This document shows, piece after piece, positions 8,051-13,706 of a stretch of DNA of 14,044 bases (the stretch's first letter is position 1; every line of letters starts with the position of its first letter). The stretch comes from WVXT01 sp964403285. Its GTDB lineage: Bacteria; UBA6262; WVXT01. The DNA is taken from assembly GCA_964403285.1 (NCBI GenBank), contig CAYOFG010000037.1, positions 1 to 14,044 of the forward strand, given 5' to 3'. The translations under genes and the position numbers were made by a program. The notes under the pieces were generated by a model that searched no databases, was not told the origin of the DNA, and worked only from the letters and a program-made list of their open reading frames with translations.

Positions 8051-8143
8051 TTTTGTGAAAAAAGCAAGCTCACAAGGTAAAACGAGGAGTTTTTTTCGAA
8101 AACGGGACTACTTAAGGCATATGGTAGGAGGTGAAATTAAAAG

Positions 8144-8857
8144 ATGAAAAGACCGATTCGCTATTCTCGCTTTCTATTAGCTTTCTTGTTGCTGTCAAGA
8201 ATTCTTCTTCTGCCCCAGACGTCTTACGCAGAAGAGAAACCAACCCCGGCAAAGCTTATTGGCGGAATCCTGATGACTCTCGGAGGAATATTCTTAGCCG
8301 CAGACGGGTTCGCGCAAATTGAAACGGCTGAATCCAAATCAAGACCCGGGTTAGATATAAGCAATTGGGATTGGACATGTTATTACCTTTACCAGGGCGC
8401 GAATTTGGGGTACACGTATGAGGTAAGTGCGGATGGGACAGTAAAAAACACAGGGAAAGCGCCTCTTGATGACGTAGAAATCCACGTCAAATACTATGAT
8501 AATATGGGCACATGTGTCGTCACACAGTCAAAAAAACTGGACACTTACGGAAGCGAGCCTCTGCCTGTTGGGGCGACAGATACCTGGAGCACATCTCGTA
8601 GTGGCATATACCGCATAGATGAAGAGCCAACAAGCGCAGAAATCTCGGCAACCTATAGTTACCCAAAGCTATACGAAACTAAAAGCTCTACTGAAGGGTA
8701 TGCCGGAATTGCAATGGGGGTGGCTGGTTTATATTTCATAGTCGATTACCTTGTGGACCTCGGATACCTCGCAAAATTGGAAGAAAAGGGAATTGAAGTC
8801 AAACTTGTAACTAAACCCGACAGTATGTACCTTCTTGCTTCAGCCAGGCTATTCTAA
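8144..8857 (+). CDS. Exported, membrane-associated protein with Ig/FxLYD-like domain (paralogue A)
   Basis: This 237-aa protein has no function I recognise. It has a signal peptide (residues 1-29, cleavage after S-Y-A) and a glycine-rich hydrophobic stretch (about 38-56). A beta-rich domain follows (about 70-175), whose V-S-A-D-G-T-V-K-N-T-G-K-A-P-L-D-D-V-E-I segment resembles FxLYD-type domains of envelope proteins. A second hydrophobic segment lies at about 183-203. The tail has L-E-E-K-G-I-E-V-K-L-V and ends L-L-A-S-A-R-L-F. It is clearly homologous over its whole length to the protein at 13029-13706, so a paralogous family sits on both sides of the tRNA-linked insertion. The start is secured by AGGAGGTGA (8126-8134), a near-perfect ribosome site 9 bp before the ATG. 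Base composition is close to that of the housekeeping genes, unlike the AT-rich genes that follow. Confidence 0.75.
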   Translation: MKRPIRYSRFLLAFLLLSRILLLPQTSYAEEKPTPAKLIGGILMTLGGIFLAADGFAQIETAESKSRPGLDISNWDWTCYYLYQGANLGYTYEVSADGTVKNTGKAPLDDVEIHVKYYDNMGTCVVTQSKKLDTYGSEPLPVGATDTWSTSRSGIYRIDEEPTSAEISATYSYPKLYETKSSTEGYAGIAMGVAGLYFIVDYLVDLGYLAKLEEKGIEVKLVTKPDSMYLLASARLF

Positions 8858-8893
8858 CCGACAGAAGCATGCATCCCAAAAGTAGAGGAATTT

Positions 8894-9106
8894 CTAACAA
8901 AACCCAATCCTGAATAGACTTGATTTATAGCCTTTCGCCAACTCAAGTGTATCTGGTAATATAACGATTACACCTTCTTGTGACTCCGCTTCACCGAAAA
9001 CAAGCGGGGATGGGAAACAGTACCCCCAGCGTCTTTGCGTCGCTTTAGGCAGGTCTCCAGTTTCGGAAATCACCGCTTTACCCTTTATTGGAGCGTACCT
9101 GAGCAT
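8894..9106 (-). CDS. Possible small ORF, 70 aa, in the 8858-9231 gap (doubtful)
   Basis: The 374-bp gap between the genes at 8857 and 9232 holds no clear gene. The best reading is this minus-strand frame of 70 aa (starting M-L-R-Y-A-P-I-K-G-K-A-V-I), which has mixed, protein-like composition but no recognised motif. The ribosome site before its ATG is poor (CCTCTCGGA), and an in-frame TAG lies four codons upstream, so it could also be the remnant of a longer gene. AAGCGGGG (9002-9009) on the plus strand is complementary to CCCCGCTT at 9206-9213, raising the alternative of a structured RNA. Confidence 0.22.
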   Translation of the reverse strand: MLRYAPIKGKAVISETGDLPKATQRRWGYCFPSPLVFGEAESQEGVIVILPDTLELAKGYKSSLFRIGFC

Positions 9107-9187
9107 TCCGAGAGGCTAAAATTCTTTGACCTTACTTGATTCAGACCCCACCGCCCACGATGAGGACATTTATTTAAATAGGGAGTT

Positions 9188-9217
9188 CTCCAAATGTGGA
9201 GGTCGCCCCGCTTTTTT
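9188..9217 (+). terminator. Terminator-like GC/T element before the membrane-protein/NYN operon
   Basis: CTCC-AAATGT-GGAG (9188-9201) is followed by TCGCCCCG and six T residues (9212-9217). A competing GGAG-TT-CTCC pairing overlaps it at 9182-9191. The T run is followed by GTTAAGGAGA, the ribosome site of the next gene. A very similar join of C-rich arm, T run and GTTAAG occurs at 13880-13897. The local stem is short, so the terminator role is uncertain. Confidence 0.3.
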
Positions 9218-9231
9218 GTTAAGGAGAAAAT

Positions 9232-9702
9232 ATGACGATAACTATGAAAGATGTGGGATTGTTTTTAGGTCGGTTCTTGGGTTGGTTTATGTCAGGAATA
9301 TTATTGCTTATTAGAATATTAGAATATCGGAGAGACAAGTCAAGAATAAAGGTTACAGTAAGAGGTCATTATGGAATTATACCTGAAGATACTGTCTTTC
9401 GTCCTGGTAATAAAATAATCATAAATGCAGTTAATAAAGGACGTAGACCTATGACATTGACACAAGCAGGTTTACTACTACCACGGGATTGTAAAGCCAA
9501 GTATCTTATTGATACATATTCAGCGACTAATATTAGACTAGAAGAAGCAGAACCGCATATTTATATTTTGGATGAAAATGCAGTGAAAAAGTATGGGGTA
9601 ACGTCAGACAAGTATGTTGCTTATGTAATAGATGCTACAGGAAGGTTCTATTGGTCACACAATAAATTGGAAAGAGTAAGAAAACTTGGTAGGATAAAAT
9701 AA
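9232..9702 (+). CDS. Small membrane-anchored protein, first gene of the NYN module
   Basis: The 156-aa product has one N-terminal membrane segment (about residues 8-28, rich in G, F, L and I) followed by a basic stretch (E-Y-R-R-D-K-S-R), so the rest probably lies in the cytosol. Residues about 37-140 look like a compact beta domain. The segment I-I-I-N-A-V-N-K-G-R-R-P-M-T-L-T-Q-A-G and, near the end, V-A-Y-V-I-D-A-T-G-R-F-Y-W-S match a pattern I have seen in uncharacterised island proteins; no function is known to me. AAGGAG (9221-9226) is an ideal ribosome site 5 bp before the ATG. The stop is 13 bp before the NYN gene, so the two are almost certainly one operon. The gene is AT-richer than the flanking envelope genes, consistent with transfer. 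Confidence 0.7.
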   Translation: MTITMKDVGLFLGRFLGWFMSGILLLIRILEYRRDKSRIKVTVRGHYGIIPEDTVFRPGNKIIINAVNKGRRPMTLTQAGLLLPRDCKAKYLIDTYSATNIRLEEAEPHIYILDENAVKKYGVTSDKYVAYVIDATGRFYWSHNKLERVRKLGRIK

Positions 9703-9715
9703 TTGGAGGCTAAAA

Positions 9716-10270
9716 ATGAACTATAACTATATAGTAATTATAGATTATCCTGACTTAATAAGTAGGCTAATTGATTTAGATGTCTCGAAAGAAAATATTT
9801 CAAATTTGTTATCGATGAACTCTATTTTAAACGAGCTAATAAAAGGAATAATTAGACATGAATTTGAGCCCTATACAGCCACAAGAGGAATTGAAGTATT
9901 TTGCTCTGAAAAAATGCCGGGCCCGAAGAATAATAAACTAACTATTGAAGAAAACGAGAAAATTATTAATAGGATTTCAAAGGAAAATGCAGTCTATCTA
10001 AATAGAATTAGAATCTCATCAGAAAGCGAAAAAGGAGTGGATGTTGCTATTGCCACAACGCTAATTGAGGCATCAGAGAATACTGAAATACTATGTTTAT
10101 TTGGTTCTGATAAAGATTATATGCCGGTTTTGGAATATTTAAAAAGAAAAGGAAGGTATGTTATTACTATAGGGCTGGAGGAACACCAACCTCGTGAAAT
10201 ATTAAATCTTTCATATATGTTTATTGACATTAAAAAATTCGTAAACGATAAACTAAAAAGGGCTAAATAA
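9716..10270 (+). CDS. NYN/LabA-like (PIN-fold) domain protein, probable RNase
   Basis: The 184-aa protein fits the NYN (DUF88, LabA-like) family of PIN-fold metal-dependent ribonucleases. The N-terminal strand is Y-I-V-I-I-D (D10), where the family usually reads F-I-D-G-x-N. The centre has E-K-G-V-D-V-A-I-A (D109) and the next strand has I-L-C-L-F-G-S-D-K-D-Y-M-P-V-L (D132, D134), the usual acidic cluster. The end, R-G... -like in the family, here reads K-G-R-Y-V-I-T-I-G-L, followed by L-N-L-S-Y-M-F-I-D, also typical. The first motif is altered (D-Y-P-D-L instead of D-G-x-N), but all four acidic positions are kept, so activity is plausible. GGAGG at 9705-9709 is the ribosome site. It forms a two-gene module with the membrane protein upstream. 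Stress, toxin or defence roles are possible; substrate unknown. Confidence 0.75.
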   Translation: MNYNYIVIIDYPDLISRLIDLDVSKENISNLLSMNSILNELIKGIIRHEFEPYTATRGIEVFCSEKMPGPKNNKLTIEENEKIINRISKENAVYLNRIRISSESEKGVDVAIATTLIEASENTEILCLFGSDKDYMPVLEYLKRKGRYVITIGLEEHQPREILNLSYMFIDIKKFVNDKLKRAK

Positions 10271-10289
10271 AGACAAATGCAAGGAGCGG

Positions 10290-10540
10290 AAGAGTTAGAA
10301 CCAGTTGCCAAAACTTTTCTCCAACGATAGTTGTATAGAGACCAACTGGGCTTACGGAAAAAGCTAAAAGTTCTTGTTGATTTTCCGACCCTAAAAATAT
10401 CGAATATAGTCAGAAACATAAAATATCGAAAAAAAAGGGGCACTCTAAGAACCGAGGTTATTTTTTCCCGGGTAAATAAGCCCGGCAGAACTCGATTCCC
10501 CTCGTATGAGGGTTGAGTGCCCCTGCCGGGCTTTTATTTT
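10290..10540 (+). ncRNA. Candidate structured RNA with interleaved inverted repeats and terminator
   Basis: The gap after the NYN gene is dense in perfect inverted repeats. CCAGTTG (10301-10307) pairs with CAACTGG (10343-10349), and CGGAAAA (10355-10361) with TTTTCCG (10381-10387). Arm A, GGGGCACTC (10437-10445), pairs with GAGTGCCCC (10515-10523). Arm B, AAGCCCGGCAG (10478-10488), pairs with CTGCCGGGCTT (10523-10533), which runs into TTTTATTTT. A small CCCTC-GTAT-GAGGG hairpin sits at 10499-10512, and CCGGG/CCCGG offers a third pairing near 10470-10485. The order A-B-A'-B' means a pseudoknot or two exclusive folds, one being a strong terminator. It may simply end the NYN operon, be an attenuator, or be a stand-alone RNA. 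No known class was recognised. Confidence 0.5.
10478..10539 (+). terminator. Rho-independent terminator downstream of the NYN operon
   Basis: A perfect 11-bp stem is formed by AAGCCCGGCAG (10478-10488) and CTGCCGGGCTT (10523-10533), followed by TTATTTT. The loop carries its own hairpin (10499-10512). Arm A' (10515-10523) lies in the loop and could compete by pairing with arm A upstream. Confidence 0.6.
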
Positions 10541-10694
10541 GATAGCCGAAAAAACAGCAAAAGGTGGGAAAAGAAGGGACATTCCCATAAATTGTGGGTT
10601 GACAAGGCTATTGAAATATGGTATTAAATTACCGAATACGGAATATGTCTTCTGCGATGATAATGGCAAGCCCTTCAGGAACATAAGCGGTTGT
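10534..10694 (+). pseudogene. Tyrosine recombinase (phage-type integrase) internal fragment
   Basis: In the frame ending just before the tRNA, the translation reads E-K-T-A-K-G-G-K-R-R-D-I-P-I-N, then T-E-Y-V-F-C-D-D-N-G-K-P-F-R-N-I. This is the conserved stretch of tyrosine recombinases between the first catalytic Arg region and the H-x-x-R box. Neither the N-terminal part, the H-x-x-R box nor the catalytic Tyr is present, so this is a remnant of about 50 codons. It begins immediately after the terminator of the structured region and ends at the first base of tRNA-Thr. Such enzymes commonly integrate elements into tRNA 3' ends, which fits the tRNA duplication nearby. It appears to be a scar of a lost element. 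Confidence 0.7.
10599..10627 (+). promoter_or_regulatory. Candidate promoter for tRNA-Thr inside the integrase remnant
   Basis: TTGACA (10599-10604) is a perfect -35 box, followed by a 17-nt spacer and TATTAA (10622-10627). The expected start near 10634 would leave a leader of about 67 nt before the tRNA. It lies within the old integrase reading frame, so it may be a recruited promoter. Confidence 0.4.
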
Positions 10695-10700
10695 CATAAT

Positions 10701-10773
10701 GCTGGCGTAGCTCAGTTGGTAGAGCAGGGGTTTTGTAAACCTCAGGTCGTAGGTTCGAATCCTATCGCCAGCT
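10701..10773 (+). tRNA. tRNA-Thr (anticodon UGU)
   Basis: A full cloverleaf is visible. The acceptor stem is GCTGGCG with CGCCAGC (10766-10772), and the D arm is GCTC-AGTTGGTA-GAGC. The anticodon stem is GGGGT/ACCTC with loop TTTGTAA, giving anticodon TGT (10734-10736). The variable loop is AGGTC and the T arm GTAGG-TTCGAAT-CCTAT. Base 73 is T and CCA is not encoded. All stems pair, with one G-U in the anticodon stem. It decodes ACA and, by wobble, other Thr codons. Its 3' half is duplicated at 12916-12953. Confidence 0.95.
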
Positions 10774-10774
10774 T
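10737..10774 (+). repeat. Direct repeat, left copy (attL-like, inside tRNA-Thr)
   Basis: These 38 bases, from the anticodon loop to just past the tRNA end, are identical to 12916-12953. Similarity also continues after the repeat: TTTATAAAGGGTTTTAGAAA (from 10784) against TTTATAAGGGTTTTAGAAGG (from 12956). Tyrosine recombinases often use this half of a tRNA as their target. Confidence 0.8.
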
Positions 10775-11230
10775 TTCCAGTTTATTTATAAAGGGTTTTA
10801 GAAAGGTTTTTTAGAAAAGGCTGTTAAAAAAAGCAAGAGGGGAATAAGAGGGGAAAGAAAGCGAAGTAATTTTAAGACTTGATAAATATGGGGATTGGGA
10901 TTTGGAAAAATCGTATGAATAGTGTATGAAAAAGATTGGAGTCTTTTGATAAAAAAATGGGAAAATGATAGAAAGAAAAAAAGCAAATTATTTGGGAAAT
11001 AATAATGAACAAAGAGAAATAAAATGGATGGAAAAGAAAAAACAAGTCTTTCCCAAGTTTATGGCAAATTTTAACATATTTATCAACGATAAAAGCCCCA
11101 AAAAAGTTGGGAAAGCCTCCCAAAAACTTTTGATTATGCCAAAATATGTGATACAAGACTTCTAGGGAGAATAAACAGTTGTCTCTATTTTTTAAATCTC
11201 GGAAGCACAAAGTAAATCTGGAGGATTAAA
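10774..11230 (+). other. AT-rich gene-free stretch with alternative hairpins before the TPR protein
   Basis: I see no convincing gene in this 457-bp interval, which is strongly purine-rich on the plus strand. Two competing pairings are visible. CTTTCCCAA (11048-11056) is complementary to TTGGGAAAG (11107-11115). AAAAGTTGGGA (11102-11112) pairs with TCCC (11118-11121) and AACTTTT (11125-11131) around a 3-nt bulge. The second hairpin is followed by TTTTTT when read on the minus strand, so it could terminate leftward transcription. Alternatively, the pair is a leader switch for the gene at 11231. A 66-codon plus-strand frame (10965-11165) overlaps but lacks recognisable features. Confidence 0.35.
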
Positions 11231-12292
11231 ATGGTAAAAATTATTAAGAAGGCTACGATTTTCTTAATTCTGTTTATCCTTACTTGTACCTGTAATTTCT
11301 CTGAAGGACATCATTTTAGGCTGGGATTAACAAGAGCATATGCTCAAGAAAAAGAAAAAATGGCAACACCTTCTCCTCCACCGACAGTAGAGGATATTAT
11401 TGAACTGATAGAAGCCAGGAGAAAAGTTGCACCGAAAAAAATTTGGATTTATGATTATTATGTGATAGATGGAAAATTATCCAAGCTTTTTCAACAAGTA
11501 TCTGATTCCAAGGACTATTTTGTTGAGGCTTTAAAGGAATTAAAAGATTTTATTCCACAGACCCACTATACTAATCTTATTAGTATTGAGTTCTTTATTG
11601 CGTATACCTTACATAAAATATTTAAGGACTATGAAGAAAGCATAAGAATATACAAAAGCCTCAAAAAGAAGTATCCTAATGAAATATTTGTGTATATGAA
11701 TTACGCTCGAGAACTTTATCCTGAAGTTTTCTTACAATTGGCTAACTTATATGAAGAGACAGGACAGAAAAAAGAGTCAAAACAGTGTTTAGAAGAAATT
11801 CTTATTAATTATTCTAAAAGTAGATATGGTGTTCCAGAAACAGACAATACAGGAGACTATGCAGATATTGCATTAGACATGTTATCATCATTGAACGAAT
11901 CAGAGAACTATTTCGAGAAAGATAAGATTGAAATTCTTAAAATCTGGGAAGAAATGAGAGATAAAATAATTAAAACAAAATTTAACGAAATCTTGCAATA
12001 CTTTGCTCCTCAAAGTGTATTATATAAGTATGGCGATATGATACATAGTTTTTCTCAAGTTATACCTTTTAACAGGATTGAATTAGAGATGAAATATAAA
12101 GTAGGATACATATATGAATTTCTTTCATTATTAAAAAAATTATTAGAAGAATATGCTAATAATTTCCAGATTCAAGACAATAAAATCATTGGTTCTGGAG
12201 AAATATCTGGATTAGAATATGAAATTATTATTCAGTTTAGAAAAATAGGAAATTCTTGGTATATCGCATCTATTGAAAATGAGAGCAGTTAG
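11231..12292 (+). CDS. Exported TPR-like protein with NTF2-like C-terminal region
   Basis: The 353-aa product starts with a signal peptide (hydrophobic core 8-22; likely cleavage after R-A-Y-A at 36-39, before Q-E-K). Residues about 112-190 look like TPR helices (Y-E-E-S-I-R-I-Y-K-S-L-K-K-K-Y-P-N, then L-Q-L-A-N-L-Y-E-E-T-G-Q). The last 100 residues, ending I-I-I-Q-F-R-K-I-G-N-S-W-Y-I-A-S-I-E, are reminiscent of NTF2/SnoaL-like lipid- or protein-binding folds. No enzyme motif is seen. GGAGG at 11220-11224 fixes the start. It is the main gene between the two tRNA-derived repeats, and its AT-rich codon use differs from the housekeeping genes, so it is the likely cargo of the insertion. A role as a periplasmic interaction protein is inferred; its function is not recognised. 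Confidence 0.7.
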   Translation: MVKIIKKATIFLILFILTCTCNFSEGHHFRLGLTRAYAQEKEKMATPSPPPTVEDIIELIEARRKVAPKKIWIYDYYVIDGKLSKLFQQVSDSKDYFVEALKELKDFIPQTHYTNLISIEFFIAYTLHKIFKDYEESIRIYKSLKKKYPNEIFVYMNYARELYPEVFLQLANLYEETGQKKESKQCLEEILINYSKSRYGVPETDNTGDYADIALDMLSSLNESENYFEKDKIEILKIWEEMRDKIIKTKFNEILQYFAPQSVLYKYGDMIHSFSQVIPFNRIELEMKYKVGYIYEFLSLLKKLLEEYANNFQIQDNKIIGSGEISGLEYEIIIQFRKIGNSWYIASIENESS

Positions 12293-12315
12293 AAGGGAAA
12301 ATAAATGAAATAATG

Positions 12316-12447
12316 ATGAAAATTAAGACTGATTTTTCCGAACTCATTGCTTATATGGAAGAAAGGAAACAGATGCTTCAATTGTTCTCGGATATGCTCA
12401 ATAAGATAAAGAAAGCAAATGAGGAAGAGAATAAATATAAGACCTGA
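12316..12447 (+). CDS. Possible 43-aa small helical protein
   Basis: ATG 12316 (or 12313, one residue longer) opens a 43-codon frame beginning M-K-I-K-T-D-F-S-E-L-I-A-Y-M and ending N-K-Y-K-T. The composition is that of an amphipathic helix with hydrophobic heptads (L-I-A-Y-M, L-Q-L-F, M-L-N-K-I), and there is no membrane segment or known motif. It starts about 20 bp after the TPR gene and ends about 100 bp before the next terminator, so it would be the second gene of that transcript. The ribosome site (GAAGGGA, 12292-12298) is rather far away. It may be real or an accidental open frame. Confidence 0.4.
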   Translation: MKIKTDFSELIAYMEERKQMLQLFSDMLNKIKKANEEENKYKT

Positions 12448-12551
12448 TAAATAGCGAATTGCGACACTGAACAAAAGGCAAGTAGAAAATAAGAAAGGCA
12501 ATAAAGATAATATAAGAAAAATTTAACAATTTAAATATTAGTAAATGAAAG

Positions 12552-12588
12552 AAAGGAGACAGACTCAAAATGAGTAGTCTCCTTTTTT
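12552..12588 (+). terminator. Rho-independent terminator (first of a matching pair)
   Basis: The outer stem is AAAGGAGAC (12552-12560) with GTCTCCTTT (12577-12585); the inner stem is ACTCA/TGAGT with loop AAA; a run of T follows. The outer stem and the bases after the T run match the terminator at 13851-13890, while the inner stem differs but still pairs. It ends the 11231-12447 transcript. Confidence 0.75.
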
Positions 12589-12915
12589 ATTTAAGCAGAG
12601 ATTCTGAAGTGGAAACAGTAAACAAAGTTTGTCAAAAATGCAGAAGGAATGAAAAAAGGGTCGCAAGAGCCTTCATCTGCGACACCAAAAAACAGCCAGA
12701 CAAGAGGTTACCATAACCTCAGGTGTTTATTAATGACATTATTTAATAAAGGCAAAAAGAACTCACACACAGAAGAGGGAAATACGAGGGAAAAGACACC
12801 AAAGTCACCAAAAATTCGCAAAAATTGGCAAAACAATGAATTTTTGGATAAGCCAAAAAAACACTTGCCTTTCGTCGCTATTCGTTGGTATAATAAACTA
12901 AAAGTGAAGGTTTTT
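12589..12915 (+). other. Gene-free stretch with hairpins, right end of the insertion
   Basis: No convincing gene is seen. A perfect hairpin GAGGTTA-CCA-TAACCTC lies near 12705-12722. CCAAAAATTC (12808-12817) and GAATTTTTGG (12838-12847) form a perfect 10-bp inverted repeat. The long frame here (12649-12981) runs on into the tRNA duplicate, where it reads P-Q-V-V-G-S-N-P-I-A-S, the usual artefact of translating a tRNA. It is therefore not called. Confidence 0.4.
12865..12894 (+). promoter_or_regulatory. Sigma70-like promoter reading into the tRNA fragment and the second Ig-like gene
   Basis: TTGCCT (12865-12870), an 18-nt spacer and a perfect TATAAT (12889-12894) form a good promoter. The start near 12901 falls just before the truncated tRNA copy, so the leader of the gene at 13029 would contain it. 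Confidence 0.55.
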
Positions 12916-12953
12916 AAACCTCAGGTCGTAGGTTCGAATCCTATCGCCAGCTT
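12916..12953 (+). repeat. Direct repeat, right copy: 3' half of tRNA-Thr (attR-like)
   Basis: The 38 bases are identical to 10737-10774 and contain the 3' anticodon-stem strand, variable loop, T arm and 3' acceptor strand. The 5' half of the tRNA (acceptor strand, D arm, anticodon) is absent, so this is not a functional tRNA. It marks the far end of a segment of about 2.18 kb. Confidence 0.8.
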
Positions 12954-13028
12954 ATTTTATAAGGGTTTTAGAAGGGTTTAGTTTTTAAAAATTCCCATAG
13001 AATTTAAGATAGGAAATGGGATTAGGAT

Positions 13029-13706
13029 ATGAAAAAATCTAGAAAAACTGCTTCGATATTTTTAGTATTCCTGTTTTTTTCTAATTTGGTGATTATAAGA
13101 CCGGCAAAATCGTATGGAGGAAATAAAGGAAGCTTGTGGAAACTTATGGGGGGAATTGTCTTAATCGGTGGTGGCACATTCTGGGCAGTGGATTCGTTCA
13201 AACGGGGCGATATATCTAACCCAAAATTAGATTTAAGCGACTGGACCTGGTCACCGGAAGAAAACGGTAGTTGGCGGGTTGATGCGTCTGGGACGGTAAG
13301 AAATACAGGGAATGTGCCCGTTGAGGATGTAAAAATATATGTTACTTATTACGGCGACTCGAATAAATTTCTCGAAAGGGACTGGGGCTATTTGAATACA
13401 TATTGGCGCCAGCCATTCCCGGTGGGTGCGGTCAGTTCCTGGCACATATCTACTTATAATCTTCCGAGTGAGCCGAAGAGAGCGGAAATCTCAGCAACCT
13501 ATGATGCTTATGTGAAAAAATATGAAACTAAAAGTGCGATTCAAGGAACTGCTGGAATAGCCGTGGGTTTGGTTGGAGTTTATCTTGTCTATGATTACTT
13601 CCGAGATTTGGGATTTTTTGGTAAATTGGAGGAAAAAGGAATTGATATCAGACTTGTAAATAATCCTGACAGCATTTATATTCTTGCTTCAGCCGGGGTA
13701 TTTTAG
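13029..13706 (+). CDS. Exported, membrane-associated protein with Ig/FxLYD-like domain (paralogue B)
   Basis: This 225-aa protein is a full-length homologue of the one at 8144-8857. It has a signal peptide (1-29, about A-K-S-Y-G), a glycine-rich hydrophobic stretch (M-G-G-I-V-L-I-G-G-G-T-F), and a shared core W-R-V-D-A-S-G-T-V-R-N-T-G-N-V-P-V-E-D-V-K-I. Further shared features are A-E-I-S-A-T-Y, a second hydrophobic segment (G-T-A-G-I-A-V-G-L-V-G-V-Y-L-V), and a tail with L-E-E-K-G-I-D-I-R-L-V ending I-L-A-S-A-G-V-F. The conserved tail and the two hydrophobic segments suggest a membrane-bound periplasmic protein. The ribosome site is weak (AGGA about 3 bp before the ATG). A promoter at 12865-12894 and a terminator at 13851-13890 make it a single-gene unit. 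Function unknown. Confidence 0.75.
   Translation: MKKSRKTASIFLVFLFFSNLVIIRPAKSYGGNKGSLWKLMGGIVLIGGGTFWAVDSFKRGDISNPKLDLSDWTWSPEENGSWRVDASGTVRNTGNVPVEDVKIYVTYYGDSNKFLERDWGYLNTYWRQPFPVGAVSSWHISTYNLPSEPKRAEISATYDAYVKKYETKSAIQGTAGIAVGLVGVYLVYDYFRDLGFFGKLEEKGIDIRLVNNPDSIYILASAGVF

Noticed and set aside
10506..10814. 102-codon frame covering the integrase fragment, tRNA-Thr and beyond
   Set aside because: Only the 10534-10694 part resembles a protein. The later part reads V-V-G-S-N-P-I-A, the translation of a tRNA T arm, so it is not one intact gene.
10965..11165. 66-codon plus-strand frame in the leader of the TPR gene
   Set aside because: It is lysine- and asparagine-rich as expected from AT-rich DNA, and it overlaps the alternative hairpins; it has no motif.
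10872..11210. 112-codon minus-strand frame rich in F, L and I
   Set aside because: It is the reverse of a purine-rich AT tract, with biased composition, a poor start context and no motif.
12649..12981. 110-codon frame ending across the tRNA duplicate
   Set aside because: It has no recognised motif, and its end is the same tRNA translation artefact (P-Q-V-V-G-S-N-P-I-A-S).
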